Source: Candidatus Merdivicinus faecavium (GTDB taxonomy: Bacteria; Bacillota; Clostridia; Oscillospirales; Ruminococcaceae). Taken from it: a stretch of 38,830 nt of DNA. Where the stretch lies: assembly GCA_018716285.1 (NCBI GenBank), contig DVKD01000045.1:1-38830 (forward strand), in the 5' to 3' direction. Below the pieces are notes generated by a model. That model did not search any database. It was not told where the DNA came from and saw only the letters and a list, made by a program, of their open reading frames with translations. This document shows positions 9,191 through 15,910 of this stretch, piece after piece. Positions within the stretch are counted from its first letter, which is position 1, and each line of letters opens with the position of its first letter. The translations under genes were made by a program, and so were the position numbers.

Positions 9191-9622
9191 TTACATATTG
9201 CGGATTTCCTCCTCCGAAATCAGCTGGATGCCGTGCTCTGCGAGCAGACGGTCCGCCTTCTGGCTGTCGCTGACCCGGAAGATGACGCTGGCCGCCCCCT
9301 CCGTCTTGGTGAGGAAAGCGTACATGTACTCGACGCTGATGCCGTTGTCCGACAGCAGCTTCATAGGGGCTGCCAGCCCGCCGGGCTGGTCGTTGATCCG
9401 AATGGCAAGCACGTCGGTCAGCGAAACGGTGAAGCCGTGGGCGCGCAGGACAGTGCAGCCGCGGTCAGGGTCGTTGAGGATGAGCCGCAGGATGCCGAAA
9501 TCGGCGGTATCCGAGACCGAAACGGCGCGGATGTCCACCCTTTCCTCCGCCAGCGCCGAGGTGATCTCCGCGAGACGGCCGGGCTTATTCTCGACAAAAA
9601 CAGAGAGCTGTCTGGTAGTCAT
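9191..9622 (-). CDS. Tandem ACT-domain amino-acid-binding protein
   Basis: 143 residues made almost entirely of two ACT domains: QLSVFVENKPGRLAEITSAL opens the first, and LAIRINDQPGGLAAPMKLL opens the second at about residue 70. ACT domains bind amino acids, often aromatic ones, as regulatory ligands. The ATG at 9622 is chosen over the upstream GTG at 9631 because AGGAAAGGG (9631-9639) is then correctly spaced. It is the last gene of the paaK-iorA-iorB operon, 19 bases after iorB. A role sensing phenylalanine, tyrosine or tryptophan and tuning the pathway is inferred from this context. No catalytic or DNA-binding domain is present. Confidence 0.88.
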   Translation of the reverse strand: MTTRQLSVFVENKPGRLAEITSALAEERVDIRAVSVSDTADFGILRLILNDPDRGCTVLRAHGFTVSLTDVLAIRINDQPGGLAAPMKLLSDNGISVEYMYAFLTKTEGAASVIFRVSDSQKADRLLAEHGIQLISEEEIRNM

Positions 9623-9641
9623 GATCTTCACCCTTTCCTAA

Positions 9642-10220
9642 TCAGGCATGGTAATTCCGGCCCAGTGCAAAGGCCTTTCTGTTGAGTTCCAGGAATTTCT
9701 GCGGGACGCATTCGTTGATGGCTTTCTGCCACATTTCCTCCGGAAAGTCCATCTCGTTGGCAACCGCGCCCATCAGGACGACATTGGTCGCTTTGGCGGA
9801 GCCGGCCTGCTGCGCGAGGGCGAGGGCGTCCACCAGCTTGAGGGAGACGCCGAGGGACCGGAGCTTGCCGGCGATATCCTCGGGGTAGGAGGCCGTTCCA
9901 GTGATGACCGGCATGGGGGCAATTTCCTGGCTGTTGACAATGAGGGCGCCGTCCTTTTTGAGGAAGGAGACCCAGCGGGCCGCTTCCAACAGCTCAAAGG
10001 AAATGATGATGTCCGCCTCCCCTTCATTGATGACCGGGGACCAGACCTTTTCGTCCGAATATTTGACATAGGTGACCACCGAGCCGCCGCGCTGGCTCAT
10101 CCCGTGGACTTCAGACACCTTGACGTCGTAGCCCGCCTGCATCACGACATGGCCGAGGAGCTTGCTCGCGAGCAGGCTGCCCTGCCCGCCGACGCCGACG
10201 ATCATGATATTTTTATTCAT
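9642..10220 (-). CDS. iorB: Indolepyruvate ferredoxin oxidoreductase, beta subunit
   Basis: 192 residues, a full-length gamma-domain-type subunit of 2-oxoacid:ferredoxin oxidoreductases. Motifs include MIVGVGGQGSLLASKLLG at the N-terminus, the conserved EVHGMSQRGGSV and DALALAQQAGSAKATNVVLMG. With IorA it catalyses arylpyruvate + CoA + oxidised ferredoxin to arylacetyl-CoA + CO2 + reduced ferredoxin. It starts 3 bases after iorA ends and its RBS (GGAG) lies inside the end of iorA, so the two subunits are translationally coupled. The exact oxoacid (indole-, phenyl- or hydroxyphenylpyruvate) cannot be told from sequence. Confidence 0.95.
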   Translation of the reverse strand: MNKNIMIVGVGGQGSLLASKLLGHVVMQAGYDVKVSEVHGMSQRGGSVVTYVKYSDEKVWSPVINEGEADIIISFELLEAARWVSFLKKDGALIVNSQEIAPMPVITGTASYPEDIAGKLRSLGVSLKLVDALALAQQAGSAKATNVVLMGAVANEMDFPEEMWQKAINECVPQKFLELNRKAFALGRNYHA

Positions 10221-10223
10221 AGC

Positions 10224-11960
10224 TTACTCCTCCTCTGCCGCAATGGCCTGGAACTTGCACAGCCCGGTGCAGACCCCGCAGCCGACGCACTGGGTGGCGT
10301 CGATGACCGCCTTGCCGCCGGAAATGCTGATGGCCGGGCAGCCGAGCCGCAGGCAGGCCTTGCAGCCGCGGCAGTTGTCGGTGACGATCTTGAGCGGCGC
10401 CTTGTGCTTGACATATTTGAGCAGGGCGCAGGGGCGGCGGGAAATGACGACCGACGGCTCGTCGGCAGCCAGCTCCTCCTCGATCGCCTGGCGGGTCTCG
10501 GTGAGATTATAGGGGTCGACAACCCGGACGCGGTTGATGCCGACAGCGGCGCAGAGCTTCTCCAGGCTGACTTTGGCGGTCGGATCCCCCTTTAAGGTGT
10601 AGCCGGTGGTGGGGTTCTGCTGATGGCCGGTCATGCCGGTGATGGAGTTGTCGAGGATGATGACGGTCGAAATGCCCTGGTTGTAGGCGATGTTGATGAG
10701 CCCGGTGATGCCCGAATGGATGAAGGTCGAATCGCCGATGACCGCGACCGAGCGGGCGGCGGATTCCTTGCCGCGCGCGAGGTTAAAGCCGTGCAGTCCG
10801 GAGACCGACGCGCCCATGCAGATGGTGGTGTCCATCGCCGAGAGCGGCGCGCTCGCGCCCAGCGTGTAGCAGCCGATGTCGCCCGAGACGGTAACCTTGA
10901 GCTGGTTTAGGACGTAGAAAAGTCCGCGGTGCGGGCAGCCGGCGCAGAGGACGGGCGGACGGCCGGGGATGGATTCCGGATAGGTATAGGGAAGCTCCTG
11001 GGGCCCGAAGAGCTTCTCGGCGATCAGCTTCTGGGAGAACTCGCCGGTCCATGGGAAGAGCTCCTTGCCGATGACCTGGACGCCGATTTTGCGGCAGTGG
11101 GTTTCGATGACGTCGTCCAGCTCCTCGATGACGTAGAGCTTCTCGACCTTGGCGGCAAAATCCTGAATCAGCCGGACCGGGAGCGGGTGGACCATGCCGA
11201 GCTTTAAGTAGCTCGCCTTGTCGCCGAGCACCTCGCGGGCATACTGGTAGGTGCTGCCCGCCGCGATTACGCCGATTTTGGTGTCGTTCCAGAAAATCTG
11301 GTTGAGAGAGCTGGTCTCGGCAAATTCGGTCAGCTTTTTGGTCCGCTCTTCGACCACGACGTGCTTCGCCTTGGCAAAAGCGGGCATCATCACGTATTTG
11401 GCGGGATTTTTCACATATTCCCGAACCGGCGGCACTTCCCGCTCGGAAAGCTCGACGAGGCTCTGGGAGTGGGAGATGCGGGTGGACATCCGCAGCAGGA
11501 CAGGGGTGTCGAACTGCTCGGAGAGCGCATAGGCCGCCTTGGTAAAGGCGCAGGCGTCGGCCGAGTCGGCCGGCTCGAGCATGGGGACTTTGGCCGCAGC
11601 TGCATAATGGCGGGAGTCCTGTTCGTTCTGGGAGGAGTGCATCCCGGGGTCATCGGCAACGCCGACAACCATGCCGGCGTTGATGCCGGCGTAGGAGACG
11701 GTAAAGAGGGGGTCGGCGGCGACGTTTAAGCCGACATGCTTCATGGCGCAGAAGGAGCGGCGGCCGCCGATGGCGCAGCCGATGGCGACTTCCATCGCGA
11801 CCTTTTCGTTGGGTGCCCATTCCGCGTAAATTTCGGGGTATCTGGCGGCGCACTCGGTGATTTCGGTGCTGGGGGTGCCGGGGTAGCTCGAGACGACCGC
11901 GACCCCGGCCTCGTAGAGGCCCCGCGCGACCGCGTCATTGCCAAGCAGTAATTCTTTCAA
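10224..11960 (-). CDS. iorA: Indolepyruvate ferredoxin oxidoreductase, alpha subunit
   Basis: 578 residues, the usual IorA length. An N-terminal pyrimidine-binding domain (LLLGNDAVARGLYEAGV; SSYPGTPSTEI) is followed by the thiamine-diphosphate domain with CAGCPHRG, GDIGCYTLG and GDSTFIHSGITGL. The C-terminus carries two ferredoxin-type 4Fe-4S clusters, CRGCKACLRLGCP and CVGCGVCTGLC. The only in-frame start is TTG at 11960; AGAAAGG lies 10 bases upstream and a TAG closes the frame further out. It is the second gene of the paaK-iorAB-ACT operon. Reduced ferredoxin from the reaction would feed anaerobic energy metabolism, which is an inference. Confidence 0.95.
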   Translation of the reverse strand: MKELLLGNDAVARGLYEAGVAVVSSYPGTPSTEITECAARYPEIYAEWAPNEKVAMEVAIGCAIGGRRSFCAMKHVGLNVAADPLFTVSYAGINAGMVVGVADDPGMHSSQNEQDSRHYAAAAKVPMLEPADSADACAFTKAAYALSEQFDTPVLLRMSTRISHSQSLVELSEREVPPVREYVKNPAKYVMMPAFAKAKHVVVEERTKKLTEFAETSSLNQIFWNDTKIGVIAAGSTYQYAREVLGDKASYLKLGMVHPLPVRLIQDFAAKVEKLYVIEELDDVIETHCRKIGVQVIGKELFPWTGEFSQKLIAEKLFGPQELPYTYPESIPGRPPVLCAGCPHRGLFYVLNQLKVTVSGDIGCYTLGASAPLSAMDTTICMGASVSGLHGFNLARGKESAARSVAVIGDSTFIHSGITGLINIAYNQGISTVIILDNSITGMTGHQQNPTTGYTLKGDPTAKVSLEKLCAAVGINRVRVVDPYNLTETRQAIEEELAADEPSVVISRRPCALLKYVKHKAPLKIVTDNCRGCKACLRLGCPAISISGGKAVIDATQCVGCGVCTGLCKFQAIAAEEE

Positions 11961-11995
11961 GAGGTTCCATCCTTTCTATACAGAGATCCGGCAGC

Positions 11996-13303
11996 TCAGC
12001 GGCTGCTGTTTTCGCTGCGGAGGTCGATGATCCGCTTCGCCTTGCCCTGGAAACGCTCGATGGACTTCGGCTCGCAGAGGGTGACGATGGTGTCGATGCC
12101 CAGAATCGTCTTGAGCTGGAAGCGGACGTTTTTCTGGATCTCGGCGAGCTTTTTGTACTCGTCGAGAAGGCTGCCGTCGATCAGTTCGACCTTGACCTCC
12201 AGGGTATCCATAAAGCCTTCCCGGCGGAGAACCAGCTGGTAGTGCGGCCCGATGTACGGCAGGCCGACGAGGGCGCTCTCGATCTGGGTCGGGAAGACGT
12301 TGACCCCGCGGATCTTCATCATATCGTCGCTCCGGCCCTTGATCTTGTCCATCCTGGCGAAGGTGCGGCCGCACTTGCAGGGCTCGTAATTCAGGCGGGT
12401 CAGGTCCTTGGTGCGGTAACGCAGAAGCGGGAAGCCCTCCTTGGTCAGGGTGGTCATGACCAGCTCGCCGGTCTCCCCTTCCCCGAGGACCTCGCCGGTA
12501 TCCGAGTTGATGAGCTCGGGCAGGAAGTGATCTTCCGCGATATGCATCCCCTCGCGGTAGATGCACTCGCCCGAGACGCCGGGCCCCATCAGTTCGCTCA
12601 TGCCGTAGTTGTCGGTGGCGAAGATGTGGAAGCTTTTCTCCACCTGATCGCGCATCTCGGGGGTGCAGCCTTCCGAGCCGAAGAGGCCGAGGCGGAGCTT
12701 CAGGTCGTTTATAACGCCCTTTTCCCGCGCAACCTCGCTCATGTAGAGGGCGTAGGAAGGGGTGCTGACCAGGGCGGTTGTGCCGAAATCCTTGAGGATC
12801 ATGACCTGCTTTTCGGTGTTGCCGCTCGAGATCGGGATGACCGAGGCACCGATCTTTTCGAGACCGTAGTGGAGGCCGAGCGCGCCGGTAAAGAGGCCGT
12901 ACCCGAAGGAGATCTGGACGATATCCTCGTCGGTGGTGCCGACTGCAACGCAGAGGCGGGCGACCAGGTCGGACCAGGTGTCGAGGTCGCGGCGGGTGTA
13001 TCCGACGACGGTGGGTTTGCCGGTCGTGCCGCTCGAGGCGTGGATCCGGACAATATTTTTGAGCGGCTGCGCAAAAAGGCCGTAGGGGTAGGTGTCGCGG
13101 ATATCTTCCTTGGTTGTGAAGGGGATGTACTGCACGTCCGAAAGCTGCTTGATCTTTTCGGGCTTCACACCGGCTTCATCCAGACGCCTGTGGTAGAATT
13201 CCACGTTGCGGTAGCAGTAATCCACCACCCATTTCAGCCGTTCGAGCTGTATTTCACGGATCTTTTCCCGCGGCATGGTTTCCAGGTCTTTTTGAAAAAA
13301 CAT
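11996..13303 (-). CDS. paaK: Phenylacetate-CoA ligase family protein (AMP-forming)
   Basis: 435 residues, typical PaaK length. The AMP-binding P-loop HASSGTTGKPTVVGYT is at about residues 90-105; SEGCTPEMR, DNYGMSELMGPGVSGEC and the C-terminal RGVNVFPTQIE/KGRSDDMMKIRG motifs follow. It activates aryl acetates to CoA esters, or could run in reverse on the arylacetyl-CoA made by IorAB next door. The ATG at 13303 is preferred to the one at 13312 because AGGAAAGG directly abuts the upper ATG but sits 9 bases before the lower one. It is the first gene of the operon and lies 25-30 bases downstream of a good sigma-A promoter. Confidence 0.93.
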   Translation of the reverse strand: MFFQKDLETMPREKIREIQLERLKWVVDYCYRNVEFYHRRLDEAGVKPEKIKQLSDVQYIPFTTKEDIRDTYPYGLFAQPLKNIVRIHASSGTTGKPTVVGYTRRDLDTWSDLVARLCVAVGTTDEDIVQISFGYGLFTGALGLHYGLEKIGASVIPISSGNTEKQVMILKDFGTTALVSTPSYALYMSEVAREKGVINDLKLRLGLFGSEGCTPEMRDQVEKSFHIFATDNYGMSELMGPGVSGECIYREGMHIAEDHFLPELINSDTGEVLGEGETGELVMTTLTKEGFPLLRYRTKDLTRLNYEPCKCGRTFARMDKIKGRSDDMMKIRGVNVFPTQIESALVGLPYIGPHYQLVLRREGFMDTLEVKVELIDGSLLDEYKKLAEIQKNVRFQLKTILGIDTIVTLCEPKSIERFQGKAKRIIDLRSENSSR

Positions 13304-13333
13304 TGCCAACATCCTTTCCTGTCGTTCCTTATT

Positions 13334-13362
13334 ATTGTACTATTTTTCAGGGCCATTTGCAA
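13334..13362 (-). promoter_or_regulatory. Sigma-A promoter of the paaK-iorAB operon
   Basis: On the - strand: TTGCAA (13362-13357), a 17-base spacer and TACAAT (13339-13334). The predicted transcription start is at about 13327, leaving a short leader before the paaK RBS. Confidence 0.72.
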
Positions 13363-13388
13363 GGGGATTCTACAAAATCCCCCTTTTT
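13363..13388 (+). terminator. Terminator-like hairpin abutting the paaK promoter
   Basis: GGGGATT (13363-13369), a 6-base loop and AATCCCC (13376-13382), then CTTTTT. The T-run follows the hairpin only on the + strand, so it would stop transcription running antisense out of paaK. It lies immediately upstream of the paaK -35 box. No + strand gene ends here. Confidence 0.5.
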
Positions 13389-13457
13389 GACGGCGGCTGC
13401 TATGTAGCGATGCATCAAAATAATTTATTGCTTTAAACAGGTGATAACATAACATTC

Positions 13458-13486
13458 ATTATATCACAGTTCCACCCTCTCTGCAA
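13458..13486 (-). promoter_or_regulatory. Second upstream promoter for paaK (extended -10)
   Basis: On the - strand: TTGCAG (13486-13481), a 17-base spacer and perfect TATAAT (13463-13458) preceded by TGA, an extended -10. Transcripts from here would carry a leader of about 150 bases before paaK, through the hairpin at 13363-13382. Confidence 0.55.
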
Positions 13487-13569
13487 GAAAGCTTTCCGAC
13501 AAAATCTGATTGCCTTTCTTGTAGATTCTCGCTAATTATCATTTTATTTCCAAAGTTTTATGAATGTGA

Positions 13570-13604
13570 ATCCCCCGTTGCTGAAGTGTTTCAGAACGGG
13601 GGAT
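13570..13604. other. Orphan 15-bp inverted repeat in the 13304-13724 intergenic region
   Basis: ATCCCCCGTT, a bulged G, CTGAA, the loop GTGT, TTCAG and AACGGGGGAT give a 15-base-pair hairpin with one bulge. On the + strand it is followed by ATTCTTTG, only weakly T-rich, so it is not a clear terminator. The rest of this 420-base gap holds two - strand promoters, one + strand terminator-like hairpin and the lipoprotein promoter. No other gene is seen in it. Confidence 0.5.
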
Positions 13605-13692
13605 ATTCTTTGAATGAGATAACAATTGAAAATTTTCACAAATATTCACCTTGAATTCAGATGTTTTGCACGATAGCTTCACATAGGGCCAG

Positions 13693-13698
13693 TATAAT
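13693..13698 (+). promoter_or_regulatory. Likely -10 box of the lipoprotein gene
   Basis: A perfect TATAAT 27 bases before the ATG at 13725. The best -35 match is TTGCAC at 13666-13671, 21 bases upstream. That is longer than the usual spacer, so activator help or a different sigma factor is possible. Confidence 0.42.
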
Positions 13699-13724
13699 CA
13701 AAGGCAAGAAAGGAGGACAAGGTT

Positions 13725-14096
13725 ATGAAAAAAATTCTACCGTATATCCTGTCCGCAATGATGGCTTTTACTCTTGCTTCGTGCAGCGAATCTGACACCG
13801 GAAGCAGCTCATCCAATTCTTCCAGTTCTTCCAGCAGTTCGTCGTCTGTCACCAGCACGGATGATGAATCCAGCGCCGAAGAAAGCAGCGAGGAAGAGTC
13901 CAGCGCGGAGACCTCTGAAGAATCTGATGACGGCACGAGCGCCGCAGAAGAGTCCGCAGTGGAAACCAGCGGTACAGAGGAATCCGGCACTGACGCAGAA
14001 AACAGCGACGCTTCACTGGTAACAGACGATACGTCCGGTGCTGATACAAGCAGCACGGAAGAAGAGAGCTCCGACGCTGCAGGAACAGCCGCCTGA
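13725..14096 (+). CDS. Ser/Glu/Asp-rich low-complexity lipoprotein
   Basis: 123 residues. A clear lipoprotein signal peptide ends in LASC with the acylated Cys at residue 20. The whole mature part is low complexity: a run of serines interrupted once by Asn at about residues 26-41, then Ser/Glu/Asp/Thr/Ala repeats to the C-terminus. It has no basic residues after the signal peptide, so it would be strongly acidic and unstructured. RBS AAGGAGG at 13710-13716 is strong, so it is probably a real gene. No fold or catalytic motif is present. It could be a truncated lipoprotein whose globular domain is lost, or a cell-wall spacer; the function is unknown. A reverse-strand open frame over the same bases is a by-product of the repeats. 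Confidence 0.75.
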   Translation: MKKILPYILSAMMAFTLASCSESDTGSSSSNSSSSSSSSSSVTSTDDESSAEESSEEESSAETSEESDDGTSAAEESAVETSGTEESGTDAENSDASLVTDDTSGADTSSTEEESSDAAGTAA

Positions 14097-14187
14097 AACC
14101 GCATACGGTAAATTCACCATCTTGACCGCCGCTTGGCAAACCAATGCCGGCGCTGAATACGACCGCTACATAGCTTGAAAGCAATCA

Positions 14188-14216
14188 GCCCTCCCCTTAC
14201 ACACCGCGGGGAGGGC
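14188..14216. terminator. Convergent terminator, lipoprotein gene / sigK
   Basis: A perfect 9-base-pair stem GCCCTCCCC / GGGGAGGGC around an 11-base loop lies between the two converging genes. The flanks are only moderately T-rich on either strand. Confidence 0.65.
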
Positions 14217-14228
14217 GCTTCCTGTTCT

Positions 14229-14924
14229 TTACGAAAGCCCGCAGTTGAGCGAGCCTTTGAGGCATTCGAGCGCCTTTTTCTCGATACGGCTGACATAGGA
14301 GCGGGAAATGTGCAGCTTTTTCGCGATTTCCCGCTGGGTCAGCGGGCGGCTTCCGGTCAGCCCGTAGCGAAGGCAGACGATGAGCCGTTCCCGCGGGTCC
14401 AGGCAGGTTCGGATGCAGCGGTGGAGCTCCTCTGAGTCAAGCCGCTGGTCGATCATTTCGGCGACGTCGCTGTCGTCCGCCATCAGGTCGAGGAGGGTCA
14501 AGGGGTTGCCGTCCTTATCCGACTCGATGGGGTCGGTCAGCGAGACGTCGCCGGAAGTCTTTTTCATACTGCGGAAGTACATGAGGATTTCGTTGTCGAT
14601 ACATTTTGACGCATAGGTTGCAAACCGCGTCCCCTTTTCATAGGAAAAGCTGGAGACCGCCTTCATCAGCCCCAGGGTGCCGATGGAAAGGAGGTCGTCG
14701 GGGTCGGTCTGCCCGCTTGCATATTTTTTGACGACATGGGCAACCAGACGGAGGTTGTGCTCGATCAGGATGTCCCGCGCTTTCTCATCCCCCTGCGCCA
14801 TCCTGGCAAAATACTTCTGCTCCTCAGCCGCGGGGAGCGGTTTTGGAAAGGAGCTGGTCCGGTCCAGGTGGAGGGCGAAATAGAGCAGGTTGGAGGCCAG
14901 AAAGGCCAAGAACTGTGACAACAT
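14229..14924 (-). CDS. sigK: Sporulation sigma factor SigK (late mother cell)
   Basis: 231 residues. Sigma-70 family protein directing late mother-cell transcription in sporulation. Region 2 shows EHNLRLVAHVVKKYA, DLLSIGTLGLMKAVSSF and GTRFATYASKCIDNEILMYF; region 4 ends with TQREIAKKLHISRSYVSRIE. The N-terminal ~25 residues are hydrophobic (LSQFLAFLASNLLYFAL) ahead of SSFPKPL, which matches the membrane-tethering pro-sequence of pro-SigK in Bacillus. The ATG at 14924 is preferred to 14933 because AAAGGAG abuts the upper ATG and is 9 bases from the lower. The gene is uninterrupted, with no skin-type insertion. Paralogue SigE also has a pro-sequence, but the start and spacing here look like SigK. 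Confidence 0.9.
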   Translation of the reverse strand: MLSQFLAFLASNLLYFALHLDRTSSFPKPLPAAEEQKYFARMAQGDEKARDILIEHNLRLVAHVVKKYASGQTDPDDLLSIGTLGLMKAVSSFSYEKGTRFATYASKCIDNEILMYFRSMKKTSGDVSLTDPIESDKDGNPLTLLDLMADDSDVAEMIDQRLDSEELHRCIRTCLDPRERLIVCLRYGLTGSRPLTQREIAKKLHISRSYVSRIEKKALECLKGSLNCGLS

Positions 14925-14944
14925 GGGCTTCATCTCCTTTTTAG

Positions 14945-14974
14945 AAACCTATGCGCCCGGCAGCTCGAATCTGT
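14945..14974 (-). promoter_or_regulatory. Possible sporulation-sigma promoter of sigK
   Basis: On the - strand, CATAGGTTT (14953-14945) resembles the CATANNNT -10 of SigE/SigK promoters and lies about 21 bases before the start codon. An AC-containing -35-like ACAG sits 17 bases upstream. This is weak pattern matching only, but it agrees with known sigK regulation. Confidence 0.3.
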
Positions 14975-14980
14975 CTGTCC

Positions 14981-15004
14981 AAAAAATCAGGGCCGGTCCG
15001 ATTT
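14981..15004 (-). terminator. Terminator of the dinB operon
   Basis: On the - strand, AAATCGG pairs with CCTGATTT around a short loop and is followed by six Ts (14986-14981). It overlaps the stop codon of the 87-residue gene and separates the dinB operon from sigK. Confidence 0.7.
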
Positions 15005-15250
15005 TACGGCGACAAACCAGCGGTTGTCATCCTGTAAAAAGAGCTCCCGTTCCCTGCCGCGGATGAGGCAGCGGTAGCGCAGGCCGTTCCCGCCCGCCTT
15101 TGTGCAGGCGGCTCTGCGGACGTCCAGGATGCGGTCGATAAAGAAGGGGCGCACCGTCCCCTCCGGCTCTTCCCAGTATAACACGCGAGGCAGTACCCTG
15201 CCGTCCGGCAGGAAGTCGGCTTCTACCTGCAGATAGCGGCGCTCGTACAT
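14987..15250 (-). CDS. Conserved-looking small protein of unknown function in the dinB operon
   Basis: 87 residues from the ATG at 15250 (MYERRYLQVEADF); an in-frame ATG at 15280 lies inside the preceding gene and has no better RBS. I do not recognise a named family. The sequence looks like a small beta-rich domain: alternating charged and hydrophobic strands (VLPRVLYWEE, PFFIDRILDVRRAA, LRYRCLIRGRERELFLQ) ending in WFVAV. There is no signal peptide, membrane segment or cysteine cluster. It starts 10 bases after the HMCES-type gene ends and its stop lies in the operon terminator, so it should be co-expressed with dinB under the LexA-like boxes. A damage-response accessory role is an inference from position only. 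Confidence 0.72.
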   Translation of the reverse strand: MYERRYLQVEADFLPDGRVLPRVLYWEEPEGTVRPFFIDRILDVRRAACTKAGGNGLRYRCLIRGRERELFLQDDNRWFVAVKSDRP

Positions 15251-15260
15251 CTTCCCTGCC

Positions 15261-15824
15261 TCAAGCCATCCGGACCGCAAGGGCGGCGGGCTCGCGCCCC
15301 AGCAGGATCGCCGCCTCCATCGGGTCGCTCAGCCAGCCCATTCCGTCCGCCGCCGCGATGACCAGCGGCATCCGCTCGTGGATCGGGGCGACGGAGAAAT
15401 TCGCCGCCGTCGTCAGGATGGCAAACTGCGGCAGGCTGCCGCTCTGGTCGTAGATCCCGGCCATCCAGGTCAGCGGTTCGTCCGGTTTGCGGCAATGGCA
15501 GCGCAGCCGCATCTCGTCATGGGTCCATTCATAAAAGCCGCTCGAAGGCACCAGGCAGCGCTGGCTGCACAAAAGCCCCCGGAACAGCGGCTTGCGGGAG
15601 GCTGTTTCGGCCCGCGCGTTGATGATGAGGCCCTTCCGCCAGGGATTGGGCAGGCCCCACACCGCCGGCACCAGCCGCGGCTGCCCCTGCGGCGCGATGA
15701 GGATGGGGACGGTGTTTCCCGGGAAAATCTCCCCCGTCCGGACCTCCGCGCCGTTTCGCTCGATTTCCCGCACAATCCGCCGGACCTCCTGTTCGTCAAT
15801 GGAAAAACCATACCGCCCACACAT
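15261..15824 (-). CDS. SOS response-associated peptidase, HMCES/YedK family (abasic-site shield)
   Basis: 187 residues. The family covers abasic sites in single-stranded DNA by forming a thiazolidine crosslink through Cys2. All key elements are present: MCGRYGF with the catalytic Cys2, IINARAETA with the Asn, LVPSSGFYEW with the Glu, and IHERMPLVI with the His. The start is fixed by the need for Cys2, and AAAGGAGGG lies just upstream. The long open frame extending back to 16517 lies over dinB and is not coding. It lies 86 bases downstream of dinB and 10 bases before the 87-residue gene. Shared control with the translesion polymerase makes sense for abasic-site tolerance. Confidence 0.93.
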   Translation of the reverse strand: MCGRYGFSIDEQEVRRIVREIERNGAEVRTGEIFPGNTVPILIAPQGQPRLVPAVWGLPNPWRKGLIINARAETASRKPLFRGLLCSQRCLVPSSGFYEWTHDEMRLRCHCRKPDEPLTWMAGIYDQSGSLPQFAILTTAANFSVAPIHERMPLVIAAADGMGWLSDPMEAAILLGREPAALAVRMA

Positions 15825-15910
15825 GAGGGCTCCCTCCTTTTTTCTTTCATCTAATATAAATATTCGTTCCGCGCTTTCCGGCGCTATGCCGCCATTGGAA
15901 CCCGCTTTTC

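Noticed and set aside
13679-14104. A - strand open frame of 141 codons over the lipoprotein gene
   Set aside because: It is the complement of serine/glutamate repeats; the + strand has a signal peptide, lipobox and RBS.
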